Positions 1-8,579 are shown, counted from the first letter of the stretch. The stretch: DNA of 64,000 nucleotides from UBA1479 sp963976055 (GCA_963976055.1 CAXBJB010000005.1:124001-188000); one strand, 5' to 3'. Numbers and translations are program-made. Notes: a model not told the origin generated them from the sequence alone.

Positions 1-13
1 CGGCGACGTCATC

Positions 14-772
14 ATGAAGGTGGAAAATGTGTCGCTGTCGTTCGGCGGCGTGCGCGCGCTCGACAACGTGTCGTTCGAGGTGCGCGAGCACGAAATCCTC
101 GCCATCATCGGGCCCAACGGGGCCGGCAAGTCGTCCATGCTGAACTGCATCAACGGCTTCTACCACCCGCAGGAAGGGGCCATCACCTACAAGGGCAAGC
201 GCCGCGACACGGCCAAGCCTTATGAGGCGGCCGAGGAAGGCATCGCCCGCACCTTCCAGAACATCGCCCTGTTCAAGGGCATGTCGACGCTCGACAACAT
301 CATGACCGGGCGCGGGCTGAAGATGAAACGCAACCTGTTCTGGCAGGCGCTCTATTACGGCCCGGCGCTCAAGGAAGAACTTGGACACCGTGCCAAGGCG
401 GAAGAGGTCATCGACTTCCTGGAGATCGAGGCGATCCGCAAGACACCCGTGGGGCGCCTGCCCTACGGCCTGCAAAAGCGGGTGGAACTGGGCCGCGCAC
501 TGGCCGCCGAGCCGGACCTGTTGCTGCTCGACGAGCCGATGGCCGGCATGAACCACGAGGAAAAAGAGGACATGGTCCGATACATCCTCGACGTGAACGA
601 CGAATACGGCACCACCATCGTCCTGATCGAACACGACATGAGCGTGGTCATGGACATTTCCGACCGGGTCGTCGTGCTGGACTACGGCAAGAAACTGGCC
701 GACGGCACGCCGGACGAGGTCAAGCGCAACCAGGACGTGATCGACGCCTATCTGGGCGTCAGCCACGACTAG
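14..772 (+). CDS. livG: Branched-chain amino acid-type ABC transporter, ATP-binding protein LivG
   Basis: Cytoplasmic ATPase of a HAAT-family importer; it should pair with LivF to drive uptake through LivHM. Walker A GPNGAGKS is at residues 33-40, the Q-loop FQN at 81-83, the signature LPYGLQKR (this family's form of LSGGQ) at 149-156, Walker B with LLLLDEP at 169-175 and the H-loop His at about 207. The 252-aa length is normal. The frame stays open to the window edge (codons for G-D-V-I precede the ATG at 14), so the real start may lie upstream and the gene may be 5'-partial here. First of six co-directional genes. Confidence 0.93.
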   Translation: MKVENVSLSFGGVRALDNVSFEVREHEILAIIGPNGAGKSSMLNCINGFYHPQEGAITYKGKRRDTAKPYEAAEEGIARTFQNIALFKGMSTLDNIMTGRGLKMKRNLFWQALYYGPALKEELGHRAKAEEVIDFLEIEAIRKTPVGRLPYGLQKRVELGRALAAEPDLLLLDEPMAGMNHEEKEDMVRYILDVNDEYGTTIVLIEHDMSVVMDISDRVVVLDYGKKLADGTPDEVKRNQDVIDAYLGVSHD

Positions 773-793
773 GGCGGGGAGGGAACGACACCT

Positions 794-1735
794 ATGGAAT
801 TTCTCGAATCGATCCTGGTCACCCCGTTCATCGAGATATGGGAAAGCCCGTACTATTTCATCGAACTGGTGCTGGTCGGGCTGTCCACGGGCGTCCTTTA
901 TTCCCTGGTCGCGCTGGGCTTCGTGCTGATCTTCAAGGCGTCGGGCATGTTCAACTTCGCCCAGGGGGCGATGGTGCTGTTCGCGGCCCTGACCCTGGTC
1001 GGCCTGATGGAACACAGGGTACCGCTTTGGGCGGCGCTGATCCTCACCGTCGCCATGATGGTGGGCCTTGCCTTCCTGGTCGAACGCTTCATGCTGCGCC
1101 ATCTGGTCAACCAGGAAGGCCTGATCCTGTTCATGGCGACGATCGGCCTCAACTTCATCCTGGAGGGCACGGGTCAGCTGATGTGGGGATCGGACGTCAA
1201 GCGCCTGGAAATCGGCATCCCGGACCAGCCGTTCGACATTCTCGGCGGCAAGATCCTGCTCAACACCTTCGACGTGACCGCCGCCGTCATCGGCGCGCTT
1301 CTGGTGATCTCGCTCGCCGTGTTCTTCCAGAAAACGCCCATGGGCCGCGCATTGCGCGCCGTCGCCGACGACCATCAGGCGGCGCTTTCCGTCGGCATAC
1401 CGCTGAAGACCATCTGGATCGCCGTGTGGACCATCGCCGGCATCGTGGCGCTGGTCGCCGGCATCGTCTGGGGGGCCAAGTCGGGGGTTCAGTTCTCGCT
1501 GTCTCTGATTGCGCTGAAGGCCCTGCCGGTACTGATCCTGGGCGGGTTCACCTCGGTCCCCGGCGCCATCGTCGGCGGCCTGATCATCGGCGTCGGCGAA
1601 AAGGTCGCGGAAGGATTCTGGGGTCCGGCCCTCGGCGGCGCCATTGAAAACTGGTTCGCCTACATGCTCGCCCTCGCGTTCCTGGTGTTCCGGCCCCAGG
1701 GCCTGTTCGGCGAAAAAATCATCGAGCGCGTGTAG
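794..1735 (+). CDS. livH: Branched-chain amino acid-type ABC transporter permease LivH
   Basis: Inner-membrane permease of the HAAT importer; 313 aa, almost entirely hydrophobic helices. The LivH hallmark NFAQGA is at about residues 54-59, and a polar cytoplasmic loop (GRALRAVADD) at about 183-192 fits the ATPase-contact region. It begins 22 bases after livG stops, behind a purine-rich GGGGAGGGAA stretch that can serve as ribosome site. It should form the translocation pore with LivM. The transported compound cannot be read from the permease. Confidence 0.93.
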   Translation: MEFLESILVTPFIEIWESPYYFIELVLVGLSTGVLYSLVALGFVLIFKASGMFNFAQGAMVLFAALTLVGLMEHRVPLWAALILTVAMMVGLAFLVERFMLRHLVNQEGLILFMATIGLNFILEGTGQLMWGSDVKRLEIGIPDQPFDILGGKILLNTFDVTAAVIGALLVISLAVFFQKTPMGRALRAVADDHQAALSVGIPLKTIWIAVWTIAGIVALVAGIVWGAKSGVQFSLSLIALKALPVLILGGFTSVPGAIVGGLIIGVGEKVAEGFWGPALGGAIENWFAYMLALAFLVFRPQGLFGEKIIERV

Positions 1736-1749
1736 GAAGGATCCGGACC

Positions 1750-2826
1750 ATGTTCTACCGCGAAGCCGGACAGTTCAAGACCACCTACCAGGGCGACCAG
1801 GCCGTTTTCCCGGTGTTCCAGGACAAGGTCGCCGTGATCCTGGTGATCCTCGCCGCCTATGCGGTGCCCCTGTTCGCCGACGAATACTGGTTGCAGGCGA
1901 TCTTCATCCAGTTCCTGGTGTTCGCCCTGATGGCGATCGGCCTGAACATCCTGATGGGCTACGCGGGGCAGGTCTCGCTCGGCACCGGGGCCTTCGCCGC
2001 CGTCGGCGCCTATGCCTGCTACAAGCTGACCACCAACATCGAAGGCATGAACATCATCGTCGCCATACTGCTGTCGGGCGGCTGCGCCGCCGCCGTCGGC
2101 GTGGTGTTCGGCCTGCCCTCGCTGCGCATCAAGGGCTTCTATCTGGCCGTCGCGACCCTGGCCGCGCAGTTCTTCGTCCTGTGGCTGTTCAACAAGGTCG
2201 GCTGGTTCTACAACAACAACCCGTCGGGCACGATCACCGCACCGCCGCGCGAATTGTTCGGGGTGCTGATCACCGGCCCCTCGGCATCGCCCGAGGCCCG
2301 CTACATCGTCTGCCTGACCTTCCTGATCGTCTTCGCCTGGTTCGCCAAGAACCTGGTGCGCGGGCGCATCGGGCGGAACTGGATGGCGATCCGCGACATG
2401 GACATCGCCGCCGAAATCATCGGCATCCGCCCGTTGCAGACCAAGCTTCTGGCCTTTGCCATTTCGTCGTTCTACTGCGGCGTGGCGGGGGCCTTGATGA
2501 TCTTCTGCTGGCTGGGATCGGCGGAAACGGAGGCCTTCGACCTGGCCACCGTGTCGTTCCGCGTGCTGTTCATGATCATCATCGGCGGGCTGGGGTCGAT
2601 CGGCGGATCCATCATGGGGGCCGCGTTCATCATTCTGGTGCCGATCTTCCTGACCAACTTTCCGCCCATGGTCGGCCTGGATATTTCCACGGCTTTGCAG
2701 AAGCACCTGGAGGAAATCATCTTCGGCGTGATGATCGTGTTTTTCCTGATCGTCGAGCCGGAAGGCTTCGCGCGGCTGTGGCAGATTTTGCGCGAGAAGC
2801 TCAGGAAATGGCCGTTCCCGTACTGA
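1750..2826 (+). CDS. livM: Branched-chain amino acid-type ABC transporter permease LivM
   Basis: Second inner-membrane permease of the importer, 358 aa with many hydrophobic segments. LNILMGYAGQVSLGTGAF at about residues 63-80 is the typical LivM motif, and IGRNWMAIRDMDIAAEIIG is the conserved cytoplasmic loop facing the ATPases. It follows livH by 14 bases with an AGGA-type ribosome site. About 180 bases separate it from the binding-protein gene, room for an internal promoter, which is common where the binding protein is made in excess. Confidence 0.93.
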   Translation: MFYREAGQFKTTYQGDQAVFPVFQDKVAVILVILAAYAVPLFADEYWLQAIFIQFLVFALMAIGLNILMGYAGQVSLGTGAFAAVGAYACYKLTTNIEGMNIIVAILLSGGCAAAVGVVFGLPSLRIKGFYLAVATLAAQFFVLWLFNKVGWFYNNNPSGTITAPPRELFGVLITGPSASPEARYIVCLTFLIVFAWFAKNLVRGRIGRNWMAIRDMDIAAEIIGIRPLQTKLLAFAISSFYCGVAGALMIFCWLGSAETEAFDLATVSFRVLFMIIIGGLGSIGGSIMGAAFIILVPIFLTNFPPMVGLDISTALQKHLEEIIFGVMIVFFLIVEPEGFARLWQILREKLRKWPFPY

Positions 2827-3009
2827 CGGAACGGCCCGAGGATTTTTGAAGTGACGCGGCGCGACTGCCGCCAAGACCAATAACAAGCGACGTTGGAAAC
2901 CGGATTGTGCGCGTTGGGGCCCCTTGCCCCGCCGTGCCACGATCCGAGGGATTATCAGAAGGACCAAGCCCCACAAAAACCGGGGCGTCCGCAACTGGGA
3001 GACACAACC

Positions 3010-4329
3010 ATGAAGTTCCGTAAACTGGTACTGGCCACGGCAGGTGCCGTGGTCGGCCTCGGTACGTTCGCCGCGGCCGAAATCGCCAAGGCGGACGAGC
3101 AGTTCTTTCCGATGCTCGTCTACCGCACGGGTGCCTATGCGCCGTCGGGCATCCCCGTGGCCAACGGCTTCCGCGACTACTACACCCTGCTCAACAAGCG
3201 CGACGGCGGCATCAACGGCGTCACCGTCACCTTCGAAGAATGCGAAACCCAGTACAAAACCAACCTGGGCGTCGAATGCTACGAAAAGCTGAAGGGCAAC
3301 GGCCCGACCGGGGCCAGTCTGTTCAACCCCTATTCCACGGGCATCACCTATCAGCTGATCCCGAAGGCCAGCGTGGACAAGATTCCGATCCTGTCCATGG
3401 GTTACGGCCGCACCTCGGCGGCCGACGGCCGGGTGTTCGAATGGATCTTCAACCCGCCCGCCACTTACTGGTCGCAGGCGTCCGCGGTCATCAAGTACTT
3501 CGCGCGCCGGGCCGGCGGATACGACAAACTGCAGGGCAAGAAGATCGTCCACCTGCACCACAATTCCGCCTACGGCAAGGAAGCCAACCCGACGCTCGAG
3601 GTTCTGGCCAAACGCTACGGCTTCAAGCTGACCCTGGTTCCGGTCGACCATCCGGGCCAGGAACAGGCCTCGCAATGGCGTCAGATCCGCCGCATCAAGC
3701 CTGACTTCATCTTCATGTCCGGTTGGGGCGTGATGAACCAGGTTGCGATCAAGGAAGCCGCCGGCATCCGCTATCCCATGGATCAGTTCGTCGGCAACTG
3801 GTGGTCCGGTTCGGACGCCGACGTGGTGCCCGCCGGCGACGGTGCCAAGGGCTACCTGTCGACCACCTTCCACGGCGCGGGTGCCGACTTCGGTGTTCAT
3901 GCCGACATCATCAAGCACATCTACGGCGGGGATGCGGCGGCGGCCAAGGAAAACAAGGTCGGCGAGGTGCTGTACAACCGCGGCGTCGTCAACGCCATGT
4001 TCGCCACCGAAGCCGTGCGCACGGCCCAGGCCAAGTTCGGCAAAAAATCCCTGACCGGCGAACAGGTCCGCTGGGGCCTCGAAAACCTGAGCATCACCCA
4101 GGAAACCCTGGACAAGCTCGGGTTCAAGGGGATGGTCAGCCCGCTCAAGATCACCTGCGAGGACCATGAAACCATGGGGCCGGTGATTATCCAGAAATGG
4201 GACGGCGCCAAATGGTCCTATGCCAGCGAATGGCTGACGCCGATGCGCGACATCGTCCGCCCCCTCGTGGAGGCCGATGCCGCGGCCTACGCGAAGGAAA
4301 ACAACATCACCCCGCGAACCTGCAAGTAA
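3010..4329 (+). CDS. ABC transporter substrate-binding protein, LivK-like
   Basis: Periplasmic ligand-binding protein (439 aa) for the surrounding importer. The ATG at 3010 is chosen because GGGAGA stands just upstream and the start yields a clear signal peptide: MKFRKLVLATAG, a hydrophobic stretch, then AKA-DE near residue 28. The mature part is a type 1 periplasmic-binding fold, beginning with MLVYRTGAYAPSG. Binding proteins of this group sit next to acyl-CoA-ligase-like genes, as here, so the ligand may be an aromatic or other hydrophobic acid rather than leucine; that is inference. A longer open frame upstream has no signal peptide at its start. Confidence 0.88.
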   Translation: MKFRKLVLATAGAVVGLGTFAAAEIAKADEQFFPMLVYRTGAYAPSGIPVANGFRDYYTLLNKRDGGINGVTVTFEECETQYKTNLGVECYEKLKGNGPTGASLFNPYSTGITYQLIPKASVDKIPILSMGYGRTSAADGRVFEWIFNPPATYWSQASAVIKYFARRAGGYDKLQGKKIVHLHHNSAYGKEANPTLEVLAKRYGFKLTLVPVDHPGQEQASQWRQIRRIKPDFIFMSGWGVMNQVAIKEAAGIRYPMDQFVGNWWSGSDADVVPAGDGAKGYLSTTFHGAGADFGVHADIIKHIYGGDAAAAKENKVGEVLYNRGVVNAMFATEAVRTAQAKFGKKSLTGEQVRWGLENLSITQETLDKLGFKGMVSPLKITCEDHETMGPVIIQKWDGAKWSYASEWLTPMRDIVRPLVEADAAAYAKENNITPRTCK

Positions 4330-4373
4330 GCGGTTTCGACGGGTCCCCGAACAGAACACGAAAGGCGAGGTTC

Positions 4374-5213
4374 ATGGCACAGGCTGTTAAACAGAAGACC
4401 GAGGCGGCCGCCCAGACGTCACCGCTCGTGGTCAACAACATCGAGGTCATCTACGACCATGTGATCCTGGTGTTGAAGGGGGTATCGCTTGAGGTTCCCG
4501 AGGGGGGCATCGTCGCCCTCCTCGGGGCCAACGGCGCCGGCAAGACGACGACGCTGAAGGCCATCTCCAACCTTCTGGGGGCCGAACGCGGCGAGGTCAC
4601 CAAGGGCGAGATTCTGTTCCGCGGCGAACGGGTCGACAGCCTCACGCCCAACGAACTGGTCAAGCGCGGCGTCATCCAGGTCATGGAAGGCCGCCACTGC
4701 TTCGAACATCTGACCGTCGAAGACAATCTGATGACCGGCTCCTACACGCGCACCGACGGCGCCGCCGCCGTCGCCGAAAGCCTGGAGAAGGTCTACCACT
4801 ATTTCCCGCGCCTGAAGGAACGCCGCACCTCGCAGGCGGGCTATACCTCCGGCGGCGAACAGCAGATGACCGCCATCGGCCGGGCGCTGATGGCCAACCC
4901 CAACACCATCCTTTTGGACGAGCCCTCCATGGGTCTGGCCCCGCAGCTGGTCGAGGAGATTTTCGAGATCGTGAAGGCCCTCAACGAGCAGGAGGGCGTG
5001 TCCATCCTGCTGGCCGAACAGAACACCATGATTGCCCTGAAATACGCCGATTACGGCTACATCCTGGAAAACGGCCGCGTGGTCATGGACGGCGACGCGG
5101 CGGGCCTGCGGGAAAACCCGGACGTCAAGGAATTCTACCTGGGCTTGGCCGGGGAAGGCCGCAAAAGCTTCCGCGACGTCAAGCACTACCGCCGCCGCAA
5201 GCGCTGGCTCTGA
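4374..5213 (+). CDS. livF: Branched-chain amino acid-type ABC transporter, ATP-binding protein LivF
   Basis: Second cytoplasmic ATPase of the importer, 279 aa. The ATG at 4374 follows AAAGGCGAGG; an open frame begins earlier but overlaps the end of the binding-protein gene. Walker A GANGAGKT is at 51-58, the signature TSGGEQQM at 158-165 and Walker B TILLDEPSMGL at 178-188. The C-terminal tail GRKSFRDVKHYRRRKRWL is strongly basic and is characteristic of the LivF subgroup found beside PaaK-like ligases. Five bases separate its stop from the ligase start, so the two are probably translated together. Confidence 0.92.
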   Translation: MAQAVKQKTEAAAQTSPLVVNNIEVIYDHVILVLKGVSLEVPEGGIVALLGANGAGKTTTLKAISNLLGAERGEVTKGEILFRGERVDSLTPNELVKRGVIQVMEGRHCFEHLTVEDNLMTGSYTRTDGAAAVAESLEKVYHYFPRLKERRTSQAGYTSGGEQQMTAIGRALMANPNTILLDEPSMGLAPQLVEEIFEIVKALNEQEGVSILLAEQNTMIALKYADYGYILENGRVVMDGDAAGLRENPDVKEFYLGLAGEGRKSFRDVKHYRRRKRWL

Positions 5214-5218
5214 CGCAA

Positions 5219-6466
5219 ATGCCGGACAAGCCGCATTACGACGATCTGGAAACCCGCGCGGCGGAGGCCCGCGAGGCGGCCCTGTTCGAGGGGCTGCGGG
5301 GCCTGCTGACCCATGCCAAGGCGAAGGCCCCCTATTACCGCGAAGTCCTGTCCGGCATCGATCCGGCCGGGCTCGCCGACCGCGCGGCGCTGGCCAAACT
5401 GCCCGTGACCCGCAAGTCGGAACTGGTCGACCGGCAGGCGCCGGGCCATACCCTGGGCGGCCTGACGACGGTGCCCGACGGGCGGCTGCGCCATATCTAT
5501 CAAAGCCCCGGGCCGACCTACGACGCCGATGGCCAGGGCGCCGACTGGTGGCGCACGGCGCGCGGACTTTACGCCGCCGGGATGCGCGCGGGCGATGTCC
5601 TGCACAACAGCTTTTCCTATCACCTGACGCCGGCCGGGCTGATGATGGATAGCGGCGCCCAGGCGATTGGCTGCGCCGTGGTGCCGGCCGGTGTCGGCAA
5701 TACGGAACTGCAGGTCCGCGCCATCGAACACATCCGCCCCACGGCCTATTGCGGCACGCCGTCGTTCCTCAAGATCCTGCTCGACAAGGCCGCCGAGACG
5801 GACGCGGACGTGTCGTCGCTCGCCAAGGCCGCCGTCGGCGGGGAGCCTTTCCTGCCCGATCAGCGCGCCGCCTGCGACGCCGCCGGGATCGACGCCTTCA
5901 ACATCTATGCCTCGGCCGACGTCGGCCTGATCGCCTACGAATCAACCGCCCGCGAGGGCCTGATCCTGGAAGAAGGCCTGATCCTGGAAATCGTCACGCC
6001 CGGCACGGGCGATCCGGTCGCCCCGGGCCAGGTCGGCGAGGTTCTCCTGACCACGCCGTTCAACTTGGAATATCCGTTGATCCGCTTCGCCACCGGCGAC
6101 ATGTCGGCGGTGCTGGCCGGGGCGAGCCCCTGCGGGCGCACCAACACCCGCATCAAGGGCTGGATGGGCCGCGCCGACCAGGCGGCCAAGGTCAAGGGTA
6201 TGTTCATCCACCCGCGCCAGATCGCCGACATCGTCAAGCGCCACCCGGAAATCGCCCGCGCCCGCATGGTGGTGGACCGCCGGGACGGCGCCGACGTCAT
6301 GACCCTGATGTGCGAGACCACCCCGCCTGCCCCGAACGCCCTCGCCGCCGCCCTCGCCGAGACCATCCAGGCGACCTGCAAGCTCAAGGGCGAGGTGGAA
6401 TTCGTCGCCCCCGGCAGCCTGCCCAACGACGGCAAGGTGATTGATGACCGGCGGGGGGCAGGGTAA
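5219..6466 (+). CDS. PaaK-like adenylate-forming ligase encoded with the ABC importer
   Basis: ANL-superfamily protein (415 aa) of the phenylacetate-CoA ligase group, expected to activate a carboxylic acid with ATP and CoA. Recognisable parts: NIYASADVGLIAYES, PLIRFATGD, KVKG after GWMGRADQ, and a C-terminal GSLPNDGK that could supply the adenylation lysine. The usual Ser/Thr/Gly phosphate-binding loop (SSGTTG) is replaced by YQSPGPTYD, which is recurrent in liv-linked members. It probably activates the imported compound (vectorial acylation); substrate unknown. Confidence 0.8.
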   Translation: MPDKPHYDDLETRAAEAREAALFEGLRGLLTHAKAKAPYYREVLSGIDPAGLADRAALAKLPVTRKSELVDRQAPGHTLGGLTTVPDGRLRHIYQSPGPTYDADGQGADWWRTARGLYAAGMRAGDVLHNSFSYHLTPAGLMMDSGAQAIGCAVVPAGVGNTELQVRAIEHIRPTAYCGTPSFLKILLDKAAETDADVSSLAKAAVGGEPFLPDQRAACDAAGIDAFNIYASADVGLIAYESTAREGLILEEGLILEIVTPGTGDPVAPGQVGEVLLTTPFNLEYPLIRFATGDMSAVLAGASPCGRTNTRIKGWMGRADQAAKVKGMFIHPRQIADIVKRHPEIARARMVVDRRDGADVMTLMCETTPPAPNALAAALAETIQATCKLKGEVEFVAPGSLPNDGKVIDDRRGAG

Positions 6467-6522
6467 GGGTCAAACCGGAAGCTCGGTCGCCCCGCCGGGC
6501 ATAGCAGCGTTAGGGCTTTAGG

Positions 6523-6990
6523 ATGAACGCCATCGAGAAATTAGCCGAACGGATTTACATTGAAACTGATTTCGGGCGAAGCATCGCAACGACGTTGGCC
6601 GGGGTTATTGGCCTAGGTGTTTATCTTTCTTATGGCGATTGGGTGATTGCCGCATTTTCTTCAATTATATCATTTCCGATCATGCGTTTGATTGCCTCCG
6701 GTCTGCACGAGAAGGCCATGCGAAGAAAAATACGCGGCACCGAAAGGGAAGAAGCAAAATACCGTTATGATCAAATGAGCTCGGATGAGAAAGCCGTGGT
6801 TCAGTATTTTGTTGAACAAGGCGGCTGTGTCGTCACTTGGGCACAAGTGAATAACTCGCCTTTGAATATGGCCGCAATTGAATCACTGATACAAAGAGAT
6901 CTTCTTTCAACATCTATGACAGCCGATGGAATGCGAGAAACGTTCGTACTTGATGCGGCAATGTTTGACGCGGGCCAATCTGTCAGGTGA
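6523..6990 (+). CDS. Small membrane protein of unknown function, SieB-like layout, AT-rich
   Basis: 155-aa protein. A hydrophobic region at about residues 18-60 (two likely helices: TLAGVIGLGVYLSYG and VIAAFSSIISFPIMRLI) is followed by a charged linker (EKAMRRKIRGTEREE) and a soluble domain starting MSSDEKAVVQYFVEQGG. That order, two helices then a small domain opening with a DEKAV segment, recalls the superinfection-exclusion B (SieB) family, but the match is weak. Codons are much more A/T-rich than in all neighbours, which suggests horizontal acquisition. It stands alone, convergent with the phosphatase gene. Confidence 0.7.
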   Translation: MNAIEKLAERIYIETDFGRSIATTLAGVIGLGVYLSYGDWVIAAFSSIISFPIMRLIASGLHEKAMRRKIRGTEREEAKYRYDQMSSDEKAVVQYFVEQGGCVVTWAQVNNSPLNMAAIESLIQRDLLSTSMTADGMRETFVLDAAMFDAGQSVR

Positions 6991-7035
6991 GTACCCTCTG
7001 TGTACAAAACGTCCGCCTTGGGTTGGAAACAAACC

Positions 7036-7710
7036 TCACTTCACGCCCCCAAATTCCTCCGCCAACCGCAGCCAGTCCTGGGGCGTGACCTGGGCGATGA
7101 ACACGAAGCCCAGGTCCGATCCGGGGTCCGGGCGGACCACCACGGCCCCGGCCTCGTCCGTGTACTGGCCCGTGGCGGCGCGCATCAGGTTGCCGTGGCC
7201 GACCATGATGCGGTTTGTGCCGGGCGCCGGCGGGCGGGCCAGGAGGGCGCGGGCGCGGGTCACGGCGGCGTCACGGCCGCCGACGAAATCCTGCGACCGC
7301 AGGTTCATGATTTCCGTCGTCGTGCGCACGGCGCCCAGGCCCATCAGGCGGGCGGTTTCCGCCGTACGGCAGTATTCCGAGGAAACCACCTCACCCACGG
7401 GAACGGCCAGGGTGCGCAGGGCGAGGCCGATCAGCTGCGCCGTCGTCCGCCCCGTTTCCGACAGTTGGCGCATCCGGCCGCCGTCGCAGCTTTTCCAGTC
7501 GCCGGCCTGGGATATCTGGTCGTTCTGGGCCCAGTCCGTGGCGGCATGGCGGAAATAGAGGACATGGCCGCCGCCGCGCAGCGCCGCGACCAGGGCCGCG
7601 CCATCGCGCTCCGCCGCCGGGGCCGGGCGCACGGCCAAGGGCGCCAGGAACAGCAGCAAAAGCAGGACCGGGGCGGCGCGACGCCCCCCGCGAAGGCGAG
7701 AATTTGCCAT
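7036..7710 (-). CDS. Secreted histidine phosphatase superfamily protein
   Basis: 224 aa. An N-terminal signal sequence (RRAAPVLLLLLFLAPLAV then AAE) predicts periplasmic location. The catalytic phospho-acceptor motif appears as YFRHAATD (RHA in place of RHG), SSEYCRTAETARL is the conserved second segment, and MVGHGNL carries the second active-site His. The family includes acid phosphatases and phosphoglycerate-mutase-like enzymes; substrate unknown. A monocistronic gene: the candidate sRNA region lies upstream and the AT-rich gene ends converge downstream. Confidence 0.8.
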   Translation of the reverse strand: MANSRLRGGRRAAPVLLLLLFLAPLAVRPAPAAERDGAALVAALRGGGHVLYFRHAATDWAQNDQISQAGDWKSCDGGRMRQLSETGRTTAQLIGLALRTLAVPVGEVVSSEYCRTAETARLMGLGAVRTTTEIMNLRSQDFVGGRDAAVTRARALLARPPAPGTNRIMVGHGNLMRAATGQYTDEAGAVVVRPDPGSDLGFVFIAQVTPQDWLRLAEEFGGVK

Positions 7711-7792
7711 GAACCGAAGAATATCCCCCGCCGCATCCCCGGAAAAGCCCGGATTTCCCGGCTTTCCGAGGGGGGCCAGAAAAGATCACATT

Positions 7793-7937
7793 GGGGACAT
7801 AATCTCGCCCCATTCCGGGGGCTAAATAGGAACCATAGACCTCCTCGTCTATTAACCAGAGACCCCCCTCTCTGGTCCCCTTAATCGGCACCAGCCGAAC
7901 TTAAAGCCGGGCTCTCCCCAAGAGCCCGGCTTTTTTT
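7793..7937 (+). ncRNA. Candidate trans-acting small RNA with C-rich hairpin loops
   Basis: No protein gene fits this gap. Two perfect hairpins stand in tandem: AUAGAC (7835-7840) pairs with GUCUAU (7847-7852) around the loop CUCCUC, and ACCAGAGA (7855-7862) pairs with UCUCUGGU (7869-7876) around the loop CCCCCC. Next comes a 13-bp terminator stem and seven U. Loops able to pair with Shine-Dalgarno sites are the hallmark of alphaproteobacterial sRNAs such as CcsR and alpha-r14. The 5' end is unknown; GGGG (7793-7796) could pair with CCCC (7808-7811). No promoter was recognised. Confidence 0.5.
7903..7937 (+). terminator. Rho-independent terminator of the candidate sRNA
   Basis: A 13-bp perfect stem (7903-7915 with 7921-7933) closes the loop CCCCA, and a run of seven T covers 7931-7937. 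The T tract is only on the plus strand; on the minus strand the stem is followed by mixed sequence, so it does not terminate hsp20. Confidence 0.8.
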
Positions 7938-7974
7938 CGCGATGCCGCCCCCGATGGGGCAAGAAGACCCGCGC

Positions 7975-8499
7975 CTATTTCTTTTGAATGGGGATGCGCT
8001 TGGCGTCGGATGCGGGCGCCTTTCCGCTGCGCGGCACCTTGACGGTCAGCACTCCTTTTTCCAGGTCGGCGGTCACGCCGTCTTCCAGGGCGTCCGCCGG
8101 CAGGGAGAAACCGCGCGAAAAGCTGCCGTAGCTGCGTTCACGGAACACATAGCCTTCGCCCTTGGTTTCGCTCTGCGACTCCTTTTTACCGGAAACGGTC
8201 AACAGCCCATTCGCCACGGCGACATGGATATCGTCTTCATCCATGCCCGGGACCTCGAGGGTGAAGGTCATCACGCGCTGCGATTCCTTCATGTCGGTCA
8301 CGGGCAGGTCGCCGCTGTACGCCCGCCCGGAGATCGACATATGGTGCTTACCGATGGTTTCCCACATGTCCTCGAATACGTCGGACAGCTTTTGGCGAAA
8401 ACTTTCCTTGGGTTCGGCCTTTTTCACGGGGACTTTGGCCGGTGCTTTCGGTTTGGCGGCGGTTTCGGCCGCAGGTTTGGTCGCGGGTTTCCGGGTCAT
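7975..8499 (-). CDS. Small heat-shock protein, Hsp20/alpha-crystallin family
   Basis: ATP-independent holdase chaperone, 174 aa. The N-terminal 30 residues are rich in Lys, Ala and Pro, an unusual extension. The alpha-crystallin domain runs from about residue 55 (SGDLPVTDMKESQ) to about 160, with LEVPGMDEDDIHVAVANGLL and the conserved GVLTVKVPRS near its end; the C-terminal KRIPIQ resembles the IxI tail. GGAGG lies ten bases before the ATG. The upstream gap to ccmA holds an FNR/FixK-like box. No ROSE-type thermometer was seen in the leader. Confidence 0.92.
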   Translation of the reverse strand: MTRKPATKPAAETAAKPKAPAKVPVKKAEPKESFRQKLSDVFEDMWETIGKHHMSISGRAYSGDLPVTDMKESQRVMTFTLEVPGMDEDDIHVAVANGLLTVSGKKESQSETKGEGYVFRERSYGSFSRGFSLPADALEDGVTADLEKGVLTVKVPRSGKAPASDAKRIPIQKK

Positions 8500-8565
8500 G
8501 TCTAAATTCCTCCATACGCATGAAAACCACGGCCCCTATCACAGCCCCGCACGGCCCGGCGCGCA

Positions 8566-8579
8566 TTGATGAAAGTCAA
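8566..8579. promoter_or_regulatory. FNR/FixK-like palindromic box
   Basis: TTGAT-GAAA-GTCAA fits the FNR/FixK consensus TTGAT-N4-ATCAA with one mismatch. It lies between divergent hsp20 (start 8499) and ccmA (start 8661), so a Crp/Fnr-family regulator could control cytochrome c maturation, hsp20 or both. No regulator gene of this family is in the window. Confidence 0.45.

Noticed and set aside
1660..4359. Antisense open frame of 899 codons on the minus strand
   Set aside because: It lies opposite livM, the binding protein and part of livF; the plus-strand products have clear families and the antisense reading has none. Long antisense frames are expected at this GC.
8500..8565. ROSE or FourU RNA thermometer in the hsp20 leader
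   Set aside because: No segment complementary to the GGAGG ribosome site was found in the leader.
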